Shown here piece after piece: positions 32,801-44,750 of a stretch of 64,000 nucleotides of DNA. The DNA lies in contig OX621255.1 of the NCBI GenBank assembly GCA_951640165.1, positions 8,804,001 to 8,868,000 of the forward strand. Direction: 5' to 3'. Below the pieces are notes generated by a model that worked only from the letters and a program-made list of their open reading frames with translations, had not been told where the DNA came from and did no database searches. The position numbers and the translations under genes were made by a program. Within the stretch, counting starts at the first letter, position 1; each line of letters begins with the position of its first letter. This stretch comes from Pseudoips prasinana (taxonomy: Eukaryota > Arthropoda > Insecta > Lepidoptera > Nolidae).

Positions 32801-33758
32801 CTTAGCGACTGATGATGAGATACTGTTGTAATAACTTGAGCGGCATGAATTTGAGTAAGTGAATAATTAACTAAACTAACGACGAATATTGATTAATAAT
32901 AAAATCCAGAACGAGCTTACAAATAGTGGGTTATAATTAATCAATTTCAGATATCAAATTTCTAGCCGTGCGACTAAATTACTAAGTGAGCGTCTAGAAA
33001 TACTGAGAGGGTAACTTCCATATTAGGATAGAGGCGAGTTTTCCGGAAGTTATTTGGGTTAGGTTAGGTTAGACCTGTGACCATCAAGCTAGACACTTTT
33101 GTTGGTGAAGATTGGTGAAAAGTTTAAAAAAATCCCATTTTTTTTAGAGCTTGATGAATTTTTCAGGAGACATACAATGCAAATCTAAACAAAAACAATA
33201 GCGCTTGAAGTCCACCGCACAAGCCTCTGATCTCTCTGATTGGTCAAAGCGAAGAAATATATGGTCGCTCAAATATAAAAAGCTTCTCATTTTGTATTTT
33301 AAGTAACTCAAATTAATATTTGTTAGTTGCTGTTCTGTTGATTACTCGTCACTCACAGTCAGTCGCTCACTTAGTAATACTATAACGTAAATTCATTATT
33401 TTTGTCACTTAAAACTTTAATTTACAGCCACTCGTTTAAATACTACCCTTAATAAACTATATAGAGTTCGCTTTTGATCCGTTCAATACTAATAGCCGGG
33501 TGGCACACAGGCAGCTAAACCTAAAAAAATTCGAAAATTAATTTTGTAACATATGTAATTAGTATCATTAGTAGTAAATGATAAATTTAAGTGACAAAAA
33601 TGTTGTGACTTAAAACTTTAATTTACAGTCACTCGTTTAAATACTACCGATACGGTGACAGTCCCGTACATACGGGACGTATGGCCACCCTAGTGCTAAC
33701 CGATAAGTTCAATTCGCGTAAGTCGGGGTGCAACTTTGTATATAAATACATCCTTACA
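32801..33758. other. No gene seen
   Basis: It contains a local direct repeat: CTTAAAACTTTAATTTACAG and CACTCGTTTAAATACTACC occur near 33409-33450 and 33607-33650. Three TTAGG units occur at 33057-33074. Confidence 0.4.
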
Positions 33759-33798
33759 TCTATACATATAATAAAATCGTAGGAAAGTCAAAACTGTA

Positions 33799-36476
33799 AC
33801 CTTTATCAATATTCTTTACTAAATTAGATTCTCTGCTTCACAACTTATTTTTTAAATAAAATAAACAACAAATTATCCTCTGTGGTGACTTAAATATTGA
33901 TACCCTTAAAGATAATAATACAGCAGAGGATTTAAATAATTTACTGAACAATTATAATTTAAAGCTTCACATAAACAAACCTACAAGACAAAATGCTTGC
34001 ATTGACCACATAGCTAGCAATATCAAAGAATGTAGTAGTAAGCTATATGATTTTTATTTATCAGATCATAATACCTGTCAGACTATTAGCTTCCCCATTA
34101 CTAAACAAAAACCATCCGTAAAATATTGATATGTGATGAAAATAAACTATTGCAAAGAATATATCCAAAAATTTAAAGATTATGTCAGTAGTATTGCATG
34201 GGAGAAAGAAATTGAAGGTGAAAATTTTAATGAACAGCTTTTATCGACTGTTTTGTCTGTTATATGAACTTTGTTTCCCTGTGCAAAAGTGTAAAACTGG
34301 AATAAATTATTGTGGTCCTAGATGGATCACAAAAGGTATAAGAATAGCAAGTATAAACAAAAGAAAACTAAAATATAACTGCTACAAAAATAAAAATATG
34401 CAAAATAAAATAAACTACAATAAAAATTACTCTAAATTACTTAAAAATTGTGTGACTTGGTCTAAAAAGAATATAAACAATAAACATTTACAAAGATCAA
34501 AAAATAAAAACAAAGCAACGTGGGAAATCATAAAGAACAAAGAATATAATGATACAGGTACCAAAGAAATTGAGTGGATAAATGATAATGGTACTAAAAT
34601 AAATGAACCTTTGCATATAGCTAGTAAATTCAATAATTATTTTGTAAATACAGTTCATAACAACAGAATAGTAAATAATGTACCAATAAGACCAATAGAC
34701 AGCTTAGATTCAACCATTTTTATAAAACCATGTTCTGAAAATGAAATTACACGAATAATCAATTCTCTAAAGAATACTGTCTCGGTAGGTTATGACTCAA
34801 TTTCCACACTTGTACTTAAAGCTTGTGTGCAGGAGGTTGCTCCTATATTAACATTTCTTATAAACCTTTCTTTCGTACATGGAACATTTCCTGAAAAACT
34901 TAAGACATCCATAGTCAGACCCCTTTTTAAAAAAGATAACCGTCATGAATTTAACAACTATAGACCGATTACTTTAATACCTATATTGTCAAAAATTTTC
35001 GAAAAAGTTATGTTCAGTAGAATCTATAATTTTATTAGCAAACATCATATCATTCGAGATGAGCAGAATGGTTTTCAAAAATCGAAATCCACCACTCTTG
35101 CAGGTTTTTCAGTGATTCGCCAAGTTACTGAGTATGTTAACAATAAAGTTCCAGTAGTTGCTATCTTCTTTGATATGTCAAAGGCCTTTGATTGCGTAGA
35201 TCATAATATTTTATTACACAAGTGTGAAAAATATGGAATTAGAGGATCTGCATTGGAATGGATAAAGAGCTATTTGACATATCGCAGTCAGTGTGTTGAA
35301 ATATCACGAGTTAACAAAAAATATCAGTTAATAAACTACAGATCATCATTTATTCAAAATAATTATGGAGTTCCTCAGGGTAGGTTCTGGGGCCTTTACT
35401 ATTTATTTTATATATAAATGATTTACCAAGCATAACGAACCATCAATCAGTAATGTTTGCAGATGACATATCAATCATTATACCGCATAATGATAAGTCA
35501 CAAGTGTATGAACATGAAATTAACACTACTATAGAGTCCATCATGTCCTGGCTAGAAGATAATAACCTTCAAGTAAATATAGCAAAAACAAAATACATTA
35601 ATTTTTGTAATTATAAAACTCAACCAATAACAGTAAATATATTATGTAGAGGAGAAAAATTGGCAGAGGTAACAAATACAAAATTTTTAGGTATAACAAT
35701 AGACAAACACATTAATTGGAAAGAACATGTGAAAAACGTATGTAGCAAAATAAATAGGTTCGTTTATGCACTTCGTACACTGCAACATGTAGCTAGTCCA
35801 CAAGCCGCACGAACCGCTTACCATGGATATGTGGAATCTATTATTGGCTATGGTCTTTTACTATGGGGAAATTCAACAGATGCTAACAGAGCTTTTGTAA
35901 GTCAAAAAAAGTGTGTTCGCGCTCTGTACAACGTTAGTCCTCTTGAAAGTTGTAGACTTTTATTTAAAAATAATAACTTATTAACATTAACCGGAATCTA
36001 TATATTTCAAGTATGCATGTTCGTCAGAAATAATTCAAACCTTTTTATTACTGCACATCGCAATAATTCAAATATTGCCAAAAGAGATCCAACACGCATA
36101 CTAATGCCATATTGCAGAACTACGCTACTTCAAAGAAATTCATTTGTAATGTGTATAAAAGTGTTTAACAATGTCCCTAAAGGCATCAGAGAACTACCAT
36201 TATTTCAAATGAAGAAGGTGTTGAAAAAATGGCTTGTACATAATGTATTTTATAATATTAAGGCATTTTTTGAATATAAATATAATAATTAGGTAGTGTG
36301 TAGTATGTAATAGTTGTACCAAATATTTTAATGAAGCTACTTCTTATGTAAACCATTTTTTTGCATGTCAGTACGACAAAATATGTGGAACTTACTTTAA
36401 GACTCTCCATCCATCTGTCTGTAACCATATTTTTTGCGAATTAAATAAATTTGAATTTGAATTTTGAATTTGAATT
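33799..36476 (+). mobile_element. 5'-truncated LINE (jockey/CR1 group) inside a Helitron
   Basis: The 2678-bp insertion has TGTA on both sides (33795-33798 and 36477-36480) where intact Helitrons have it once. It begins inside the endonuclease coding region and ends with TTGAATTTGAA repeats after AATTAAATAAA. It is a typical target-primed, 5'-truncated insertion. Confidence 0.9.
33870..36292 (+). pseudogene. LINE ORF2: endonuclease C-terminus and reverse transcriptase, frameshifted
   Basis: The start covers the end of the APE endonuclease (GDLNID near 33890; SDH near 34070). Stops and frameshifts separate this from the reverse transcriptase frame 34182-35417, which holds motif A FFDMSKAFDCVD and the GVPQG motif. 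A frameshift close to 35385 moves the reading to 35453-36292, which begins with motif C FADD and continues through the thumb and C-terminal region (LLWGNSTDANRAF). The protein would copy element RNA into DNA at a nicked target. It is no longer intact. Its closest relative in the window is the LINE at 60244-62342. Confidence 0.85.
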
Positions 36477-36822
36477 TGTACATTGAATATTTTTTTAAAA
36501 GGATACTTGGGGAGTGTTCTACTATCGATATCGAAGCCAAAAATATAGTTTCTAGAATTTTTGTCTGTTTGTCTGTATGTATGTCCGGGCTTAACTCAAA
36601 AAGTACTACATGGATTTACTTCAAATTTTGCATGAATATAACTTAGAGGTCGGGTCAACATATAGGCTACATATTATCAAGCTATCGCCTACGGGGGAGG
36701 AGCTGTGATCATTTATAAAGTTTATCGCGGGTAAAACCGCGGGGCACAGCTAGTATAAAATAAAAATTAAGTTTAATCGGGACCAAAGTTTAAAGAAAAC
36801 AATAATTTAAAAGAAACATGTA

Positions 36823-36999
36823 TCACACTAATATTATAAAGGCGAAAGTTTGTGAGTGTGTATGTTTGTTACTTCTTCACGTCTAAACGGATGCAGCGAT
36901 TTTAATAAAATTTGGTATGGAGTTATCTGACACGCTGTATTAACACACTGGCTATAATTCATAAAGTATAACGCGGGTAAAACCGCGGGGCACAGCTAG
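36823..36999 (+). mobile_element. Lep1-type Helitron, complete short copy
   Basis: It runs from TCACACTAATATTATAAAGG to CGCGGGGCACAGCTAG-T with an intact GCGGGTAAAACCGC hairpin, 177 bp. Confidence 0.9.
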
Positions 37000-37490
37000 T
37001 AGATAATAAAACAATTCACATTGTTATGTATAAAGCAAAATAAACCGAACTTTGATTTCGAAGGCATCATAGATCCTAATAATTGCGCCTAAAGAGTTAT
37101 ATATTATTAGAGGTTGTCAATAAAACAAAAACATAGTTTTGAATGTGGACCATAAATATTTATTCACTTAATGCACATAAGACTTTTTACAACGTTGATG
37201 TTAACTTTATTTTAATAATTAAGTTAACTTCAACTTAGTTGTTAACAGATTTACAACTAAATAAAAAATATATATGTATGCAGATAAGTTTCAAGTAGAC
37301 ATCAGTATACCTTAACATAACCGAATCATCCTAACCCTCTAATTCAGTCCTGTATTTTTTACGGTTTACCAGATACCTTTTCTTAGAGATAATATCTAAC
37401 AACCAAATAATTGATAATAAAAAATAACCATATAAAAGTCAGATCATCTGCTTTGGAGTTAGTTACTCAAATAGAAACATACACCAATAA
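37000..37490. other. AT-rich stretch, no gene seen
   Basis: No features recognised. Confidence 0.3.
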
Positions 37491-37492
37491 GA

Positions 37493-37760
37493 ATAGAATA
37501 GAATAGAACTTTATCAACCAAGAATTACACGTTTATACAGAGTTGTTATAATAAAGTATACAAATTCTTATTGCCAGTATAAATATGAAAATGCGAATCT
37601 CCCTGCACTAGGCTGAGCCTGTCCTGCGGGGAGCTTCTTTAGACAAAGTTGTAATAGTACAACTAGTGTAGTAGTACAACTAGTGTAGTAGTACAACTAG
37701 TGTAGTAGTGCAGGGAGTAATAAAGGCTCATATTTTATAAAACTCTTCTTATTCAGAGGG
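37493..37760 (-). mobile_element. LINE 3' end (minus) with a 17-bp tandem repeat
   Basis: GAATAGAATAGAACTTTATC is a reversed (TTCTA)n LINE tail. Further in, TAGTACAACTAGTGTAG is repeated three times in tandem at 37655-37705. Confidence 0.5.
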
Positions 37761-38535
37761 GTTTAAAGTATAATATACTGAGATGTATGGATGGTATGGT
37801 AATTCATGTCCTCGTGTGCACATAGTAAAAATAAAAACAAAACAACAAAAACAGATGAGTATCTTGAATGAGGAAAATTCGAAACCACATTTATTAACTT
37901 AAAGAACTCAGCTATATTTACAACTAAGTTAAATTTAACTATTACAACTAAATATAAGTACAATTTTACAAATAAATTAAAGTAAAACTTTACAACTAAA
38001 TAGGAGTTAATGTTTATAGTTGCTTCTCTATGGAATCATTCTATAATAAATACTTCTTTTCTTTGTGGAAATAGTTATAACCTACTACCTGTTTATTTGC
38101 TGATACTATAGTTTTTTTTATTTTTTTCTAATTATATGAACCAACAAGTAATTGAAATATAAATCCAGTATTTAGAATATAAACTGCTCTTGAGGCCATC
38201 TTAACTTTAGAATTCAGTTTCCTTTCAAGTTAAGCATACCTTTAATATAGACCTGAAAAATTACCCGAAGTCCAGTGACTGTCCATTAAACATATATCTC
38301 AAACGTAATACAAAAATAAATCATAATTACAGATTTCTTTCAATATTAACTAAACACCTTTGTACTAACTCTTTAATATTGTATTCGTTTTTTAATTTTT
38401 ATGTGGACATGGAAATAATTCTTAGCTCCATAGGTACTGATTTATTTAAAAAATCTTAAATGTTTTTAAATAGTTTATGTAACAGTTTTCATAAAAACCA
38501 ACAACAATATTATTGTATAATATGAAAGTATTTAT
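37761..38535. other. AT-rich stretch, no gene seen
   Basis: No features recognised. Confidence 0.3.
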
Positions 38536-38538
38536 GTA

Positions 38539-38673
38539 CAGACGCCAGCACATCCAGCTACCCCAATCTGTCAAATTTCTTTTATCAATTTTCAACTTTA
38601 TCACATAAGCATAGGGTTCACATTCAATTGGTAAAATTTGACAGATTTGGGTAGCTTGATGTGCTGGCGTCTG
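38539..38673. mobile_element. CAGACGCCAGCACATC MITE, complete copy with TA duplication
   Basis: It runs from CAGACGCCAGCACATCCAGC to GATGTGCTGGCGTCTG, 135 bp, with TA on each side. The inverted arms are about 55 bp. The TA target suggests mobilisation by a Tc1/mariner-like transposase. Relatives lie at 2057, 5293, 16683 and 18605. Confidence 0.9.
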
Positions 38674-38870
38674 TACTTAATGCCAATCAATTATTGTTAT
38701 AAATATATATTTGAAATGGCAATGACATTTTGACCTGTCAATCAATTAATCTATTTTCCGAATTTTTACCAGCATTCTTATCATAACAATAAGAAATGTT
38801 GAGGACTTAATTTCAGTAAAGGTGGAAAATTAATGTTGTATTCTATGGTTTTTAATGATTGTTAGTTAAC

Positions 38871-38876
38871 TTTATT
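38871..38876 (-). promoter_or_regulatory. Polyadenylation signal of MED21
   Basis: AATAAA on the minus strand about 160 bp past the MED21 stop codon, within an AT-rich 3' UTR. It is the nearest canonical hexamer in the right orientation. Confidence 0.6.
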
Positions 38877-39036
38877 TTACAAAGGTGCAAAGTATACACA
38901 AAACTAAAGTAGCAGCATTGAAAGAGTTAATATAATCAAGATCTTAAATAACTGAACCAATATTCTGTGGAATTTAACTCTCAGCAGTTCTGTCAGATCA
39001 TCACCTACGGTAGCAATGACCATGTTTCTTTATGTC

Positions 39037-39953
39037 CTATAACTGTGGTTTGATATCTTTGTTCAAAACCATGGCTGGGTTCTGCATATCAAGCTGGCAT
39101 TGAGCAATATCACTGAGAGCTCCTTGAATTTTCTCTAACAATATTTCACCTTGACGTACAACCTGTAAATAAAAAAATGATCATTAGAATATGCGAGATG
39201 ACATACAAAAAGGTCTTGAATTTCGATTTTCTGTGCTGTTTTTTAAAAGAGAACCAAACAAAGCATGGAAATCTATGCTGTCCACACATGATTTTGCCAT
39301 TGTAAACTGAGAATTAATGATATTCTAGATAGTATTTCAACAAATGTTTACTATAGTAAACGTAGAAAAATATATCTGGATCACAACACAATAGTATGAA
39401 TTAATGTAATTCCTCATTTCTATTAAGTTAGTTTTGTTTGATTTATATGTAACATATGAAGAATATCATATAGCAAGCTTTATGGAATCACTAAGAAAAA
39501 CTTAGAATTTATCACAGACTTCTTTTAAGGTTTTAGATTAGTAATAACCTTACCTCTTCTAACTGTTCAGCTGCCTCTTTGTTCTCAGCCTCCAGGCGCC
39601 TCAGGCTTTGTACCTGTAACTCCGTGGAACTCTCCTCACTCGGCAACGACTCTATCAACGTATCTATGTCCTTAGCACAGCGAGATATCAATGTGGCGAA
39701 AAGCGTAGCGTAGTCCTCCTGGTTTTGTTGTTGCTGTGGCGTTTGCGAGCCGCTGCGGTCGAATCCAGGGAACTTACTCGGAGTGGAGAACTGCTGCAAT
39801 ATCCCGATGCTATTGCAGAAATGTTCGGCTTGCTGGAAAATACAATTGTTGGTGTAATTATAGGTACAGGTATAAGTTACGAACCGAATGAATGATTATT
39901 TATAATTCTACCTGGTTTATGGTATCTTGAAGCTGAGTCAGACGATCCGCCAT
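39037..39953 (-). CDS. MED21: Mediator complex subunit 21 (MED21), three exons
   Basis: MED21 is a small coiled-coil subunit of the Mediator middle module, which pairs with MED7 and links transcription factors to RNA polymerase II in the nucleus. Exon 1 is 39912-39953 (14 codons, starting MADRLTQLQDTINQ), exon 2 is 39554-39832 (93 codons) and exon 3 is 39037-39162 (41 codons plus TAG), giving 148 aa, close to the usual length of about 140-150. Introns are 39833-39911 and 39163-39553; both have GT...AG ends and fall at phase 0. Exon 2 carries a glutamine run (TPQQQQNQEDYATL) and a charged helical stretch (SLRRLEAENKEAAEQLEE) typical of the family. The ATG is chosen because MADRLTQLQD is the conserved MED21 N-terminus. 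A single-exon reading (39533-39799) would lose both ends. The flanks are transposon-rich and there is no neighbouring host gene. Splice sites are read from sequence; family identity is by recognition. Confidence 0.95.
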
Positions 39954-40480
39954 CTTAGCTAATGTTAATTATCTTCCTTAGATATATAAGATGCGTAATT
40001 CATAAAATTATTTGTACAAAATAATTACACAAATGCAACAGAAGAAACTCAAATGAAGTTAGTCACTTATCTTCAAATTTCCTGAAGCTGTCAGTGTCAA
40101 AAGTTTCTGCAATTTTTTTTTAGCCCTCTCTAGGCAGGCTAAGGTCATAGAGCATCCCGCCTCGTCATCAGCTGTTGTAATACAAATTGTCTTCGAATAA
40201 TGTGAGAATGTGATATTTTTCATACGACACACTTGACACTTACAACAAACCGCGTTCCATATCGTATCTTTACCTTTACCACATTAGAAGCATACTTTTT
40301 TTTTGATTCCTCAAAGTTTTAGTCTTTTTGCTTTTCCTAATGGGATGATTAAAAACAAAACGTTAATATTATTTTTAATTAGAACACTGTACTGGTAGGC
40401 ATGAAGTGGTTTTTGCTTGTAAATAATAATATATTAGTAAATATTAGATAAGGGTTAAATACATATTTATTTATTTTAGT
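39954..40480. other. MED21 upstream region, no other gene seen
   Basis: This interval lies between the MED21 start codon and the start of the LINE at 40480. It should hold the MED21 5' UTR and promoter, but no TATA box or initiator stands out. A poly-T run near 40110 is followed by a GC-richer stretch (40122-40180) that may be an old repeat end. Confidence 0.4.
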
Positions 40481-40496
40481 ATTTTATTAATAGTAT

Positions 40497-43185
40497 TTGC
40501 ATCTTATGTGCGATACTGAAAATGAGCATAGTGATTCAGATACTTATTATTCAGCATGTAGTGATGGAGACAGCTCGATCATTATTCCTTCACTTGCTGA
40601 CTCTCTCGAATCCCAGTTCTCTGATGTCTCATGTAATTTTAATGTGATTCATATAAACGCCCAAAGCATTCCGGCTCATTTCCCCGATATGCTGGCAAGC
40701 TTTGAATGTAAAAATAATCATGCAATCCTAGTATCAGAGTCATGGCTTAAGCCTTGTTTCCCTTCTGTCTCTTACTCACTTCCTGGCTTCCAGCTCATCA
40801 GAAATGAACGTGTTGGGGCGGGGGGTGGGGGAGTTACCATTTATCTTCGGAGTCATATTAACTTCTCTTTAATCAACTTGTCTTCACAGCCGCCGCCACA
40901 GAATGCTGGTGAGCATATATTAATAGAAGTTGAACTGCATCATACTAAAATATTACTTGGCGTGTACTAATGTCCCTCTCTTCGTTTTAATTTCTTTTCC
41001 TCCTTTGAACTTTTACTCGAAACTTTTTCTCCATCTTATAGTCATACGATTATTATGGGAGATTTTAACACATGTTTGTTAAAAAAGGACTCTCGTGCCT
41101 CATCATTTGTTTCCGCTGCAGAATCTAGTAACCTTTTTATTCTTCCTCTAAACTCCACTCATCATTTTCCTAACTCTTTTCCTTCCCTTCTTGATGTCAT
41201 CCTTGTCTCTTCGAAAGACCATGTCTCTAAGCATGGTCAGTGTTCTGCTAATGCCTATTCTTACCACGATCTTCTCTTCCTTTCATACAAAATTCGCCCT
41301 CCTAAACTAAAACCTAAGATTATTTTACAACGCAGTTTTGGTGGCATGGACTTGGATCGTCTTCGAGCAGATGCAGTTCAAATAGATTGGTCTCCCCTAT
41401 TCGCAACGGAATCCATTGATGAACAGGTTAGCATTTTCAATTCAAAAATAATAGATCTTTATGATGTATACGCTCCTGTTCGTGCAATTAAACTTAAACA
41501 TTTACCCGCGCCGTGGCTTAACAGCGAGCTAAAGAACCTTCTCATTAAAAAAGCTTTAGCTAAATCTCGATTCACAAGCCGACCTAGTGATTACAATCGT
41601 GAGAAATATATTGCTTTAAGAAATCATTCCAATAAGGTGTGTAGGAGTGCACAACGCCGACATATTCACAACTCCGTCGAAAATGGAGATCCTAGCAAAG
41701 TTTGGAAATTTCTAAGATCATTGGGAGTTGGAAAAGCTCGAAATGACGCTACTCTGAATAAACTAGATACTGACTCTTTAAATAAACATTTCTTTTCCTC
41801 GCCCAATATCGATAGGGCAACTAAAGCTAGTACTTTAAATTATCTTTCATCTATTCCACCTCCCAACTATTCTTCTTTTACTTTTTGTCAATTTACTGAT
41901 TGTGACGTGAAGAAGAGTATTGTTTCCATTACGTCTAATGCCATTGGAGATGACGGCATCACCCGTAATATGGTCCTGCCTATCCTTGATGACATCCTAC
42001 CTGCCATATGTCACATCCTCAATTCCTCCATAACACGCGGTACTTTTCCATCTGTTTGGAAAGATGCCAAAATTATTCCTCTCCCCAAGAAGTCCAATCC
42101 CGCTTCCTTTGGTGATTATCGCCCAATTTCAATTTTTCCTTTCTTCTCCAAAGTGCTTGAACGCCTTGTTCATAACCAGATCAGTACTTTCCTTAACCAA
42201 TCTGGTTTTCGTCCTGGGCATAGTACAACCACCGCCCTGGTCCATATTACGGAGGACATTAGATCTGGCATGGAACGTGGAGATCTTACATACGTATTGC
42301 TTGGAATCTTACGTTCACTTAACGTATCTCCAACAGTAATTGAGTGGTTTCACAGTTACCTGTCTGGCCGCCGGCAGTATATTTGTATTGATGACACTCG
42401 TTCTTCTTGGTGCAATACTACAGCAGGTGTGCCTCAGGGCGGCGTTTTATCTCCTCTACTTTTCGCAATTTTCATAAATTCAATCTCTAATCAACTTCTT
42501 TCCTCCTACCACCTTTGTGCGGATGCGGAACGATAAATTATCAGAAGCAGTAGACGTAATAAATGCAGATCTGGCTAAAATAAGCAACTGGAGCCGTGCA
42601 CACGGACTACATGTCAACCCACTCAAGACACAGGTCATGGTAGTTGGTAGTTCTAGGATGATTTCGTGGTCACAACTACCACAGCTTAATTTCGATGACA
42701 ATATAATTCCCTTAACCGATAACGTCAAGAATCTTGGTATTTTTTTCGACCGATGCCTATCCTGGGATATCCAAATGAAGAACGTTAGTCGTAGATTGTA
42801 CGCTTCCTTTGGATCTCTACGTAGATTAATAATTTTTTTACCTATTACCACCAAAACTGCCCTCGCACAATCGCTTCTTCTTCCAATACTAGATTATGCA
42901 AATGTCAGCTATCTTGATCTCACAGAGGTCCAACTTGATAAACTTGAGCGTCTCCAGAACGTCTGTATAAGATTCATATTTGGACTCCGTAAATATGATC
43001 ATGTTTCTGAATTTCGTACTAAGCTCAAGTGGCTCCCTATACGCCTTCGCCGGAATGCTCATACTCTTACACTTCTCTACAACATTATTTTTAGTCCAAC
43101 CGCTCCCTCTTATCTCAAAAATCGCTTTTCATTACTACATGAGTCACATTCAAGATTACTGAGATCGTCAGAAAATCTCAAGTAA
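40497..43185 (+). pseudogene. LINE ORF2: endonuclease and reverse transcriptase lacking catalytic motifs
   Basis: The N-terminal endonuclease shows NVIHINAQSI, SESWLKP and GDFN motifs and is broken by a stop at 40968-40970. The main frame 41055-42536 continues through the rest of the endonuclease and the reverse transcriptase (YRPISIFPFFSKVLE, GFRPGHSTTTAL, GVPQGGVLSPLLF). The segment that should carry motif A (D-x-x-K-A-F type) is missing in frame between ERGDLTYVL and GILRSLNVSP. Motif C is reduced to CADAE before a stop at 42534-42536. The C-terminal region resumes in another frame (42517-43185). The catalytic aspartates are therefore absent. Confidence 0.85.
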
Positions 43186-43384
43186 AAAATGCCAGCGCAT
43201 TCTACTAATTTTCTTGACAATCTTTTTCCATACAAAGTGTTCGATTGTGGAATGCACTGCCTTTAGTAGTCAGACTTGCACAAAGTTTGCAAGAATTCCA
43301 AAGACTTGTCAAGAATCACTATCTGTCACTACAAGACTCACAACATAATTAGGAACATAATATATTATATGTGTCGAGGCAGGA

Positions 43385-43735
43385 CGGCTTGAAGGCTCTT
43401 CACCACAACTCATCCTCTTATAATTTTATGGGTAGGTGAGGGCGGAACAGAAATACATTACTTCAAATTACAATCAACGTAATTCACAAGAATCACGATT
43501 TAATTGGATGTTTAGTGATTACTACAACGTAAAATCAATCAAATAAAATCTTAAAATATCGTGATGGCGAAGATTCCCAGCGATTCGTCACAAGCGTGGT
43601 GCGCGGGCGCCGTCTCGTTCAAAAGTGACTTCAAGATGGCCGCCCACACTACCATCGACAATGACGCTTCGCTAGGTTGACATTGACAGTCCTGTCAACC
43701 TGACGTTTGACGTAAACGCCGTCATATGTATTTAT
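43385..43735. other. Possible insertion in the LINE 3' UTR
   Basis: This GC-richer stretch (GTGGTGCGCGGGCGCCGTCT near 43599; GATTTAATTGGATG at 43497) does not resemble the LINE 3' UTR. No boundary repeats were found. Confidence 0.3.
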
Positions 43736-44221
43736 TATTTAATTTTGTAAAATGTTTATATTTTCTTTTTATTTATTTCTTTATTAATTGTACCCATAGG
43801 TACTATTTGTAACGTACCTGTACACCGACAACTGCCCCTCTCAATAACTCCATTCTCCAATTTTACTTTGGTTGTCCGGAAGAGATAACATTTTGTGATA
43901 AGACCGCCCATTGTATACTTTTAAGGTTTTAATTGTTTTTTATTTTGTTATTTCTTTGGTGTACAATAAAGAGTTTATCTATCTATCTAATAAATTATGA
44001 TTTTCGTCATTTAGTCAAAAGGCAGTCCAGTCCATCACAGTCAAGTTATAGTCCTACCCCAGTAGAGCAGTGGGGACTTTACTAGAGGCTTTTTGGAGTT
44101 TTCGTTTAAGCACGGACAATCACAATTTACGGCAATATCTCACTTTCCTCCATTTGAGTACGTTGTCGACGATGTTTTGTCTAAAACTCCAACATATTTG
44201 TATTGAATTTGAAATGATTGC

Positions 44222-44305
44222 AAGTTTTTGGCGCCAACGCGGAAAAATATGCATTTCCGCCTTGGCGCCAAAAACTCGAAATTTCTATAATTTGTCATCC
44301 GACTA
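44222..44305. repeat. Palindromic repeat P1 with TTGGCGCCAA cores, truncated left arm
   Basis: AGTTTTTGGCGCCAACGCGG and its mirrored CCGCCTTGGCGCCAAAAACT surround ATATGCAT-like sequence, then CGAAATTTCTATAATTTGTC. The left outer arm seen in the copy at 44751 is missing. Confidence 0.8.
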
Positions 44306-44660
44306 ATTATAGAAATAAAGACTAAGACTGCTTTAGTACCTGGTTAGTAAAAAAGTTAAACTAAAATGTAACAAAGATTATTATAAATTATTTCCAATAT
44401 GTAAAATTTTACCTGTAAACAAAAAAGTAGAATATTTAATAGGTCTGGAACACTACTACAGTGAAAAGTATAAATTAAACGTAACAAATAAATATAATAC
44501 AAAACGTGTTAGAGAGATAAAGCTAGTTCAACCGCGAGTGACAAACTATTACGGAGAAAGAATGTCAAAATATCTAGTGCCAAAAATATTTAATAAAGTT
44601 GACGTATTCGATCGTTCAACTATCATTAAGCAACGTAATGCCATGTGAAAAGCCTATTGG
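44306..44660 (+). pseudogene. LINE reverse-transcriptase C-terminal fragment (plus)
   Basis: It encodes the terminal part of a LINE ORF2 with VREIKLVQPRVTNYYGERM and KYLVPKIFNKVDVF. The same sequence occurs in reverse at 44860-45200 with over 90% apparent identity. Confidence 0.7.
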
Positions 44661-44750
44661 GAAAATTATTGAATAATTGTATTGAATAGTAGTATTAAGT
44701 AATTCATTTAATTATTTTTGTTCTCAACAGATTATTAATTTTAAACTAAT

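Larger units (their letters stand above)
33759..36753 (+). mobile_element. Helitron, family H-B, split by a LINE
   Basis: The 5' part is 33759-33798 (TCTATACATATAATAAAATC...AACTGTA). The 3' part is 36477-36753, ending GGGGCACAGCTAG-T. The two parts join into a normal H-B Helitron after removal of 33799-36476. Confidence 0.9.
40480..43990 (+). mobile_element. LINE (jockey/CR1 group), ORF2 plus 3' end
   Basis: The element holds a long ORF2 from 40497 to 43185. The last 255 bp (43735-43990) look like a LINE 3' end: GGTTGTCCGGAAGAGATAAC, GACCGCCCATTGTATAC, GTGTACAATAAAGAG and a (TCTA)n tail. Sequence between about 43385 and 43735 does not look like the 3' UTR and may be a separate insertion. ORF1 is not present. 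Confidence 0.75.

Noticed and set aside
33057..33074. Telomeric TTAGG repeats
   Set aside because: Only three units; too short to indicate a telomere or interstitial telomeric block.
37655..37705. CRISPR-like array
   Set aside because: Three contiguous tandem units with no spacers, in insect DNA.
44070..44306. 78-codon frame (and the 87-codon frame at 44724-44987 minus)
   Set aside because: Both read through the palindromic P1 repeat (FWRQRGKICISALAPKTRNF on both); the shared peptide is a by-product of the palindrome.
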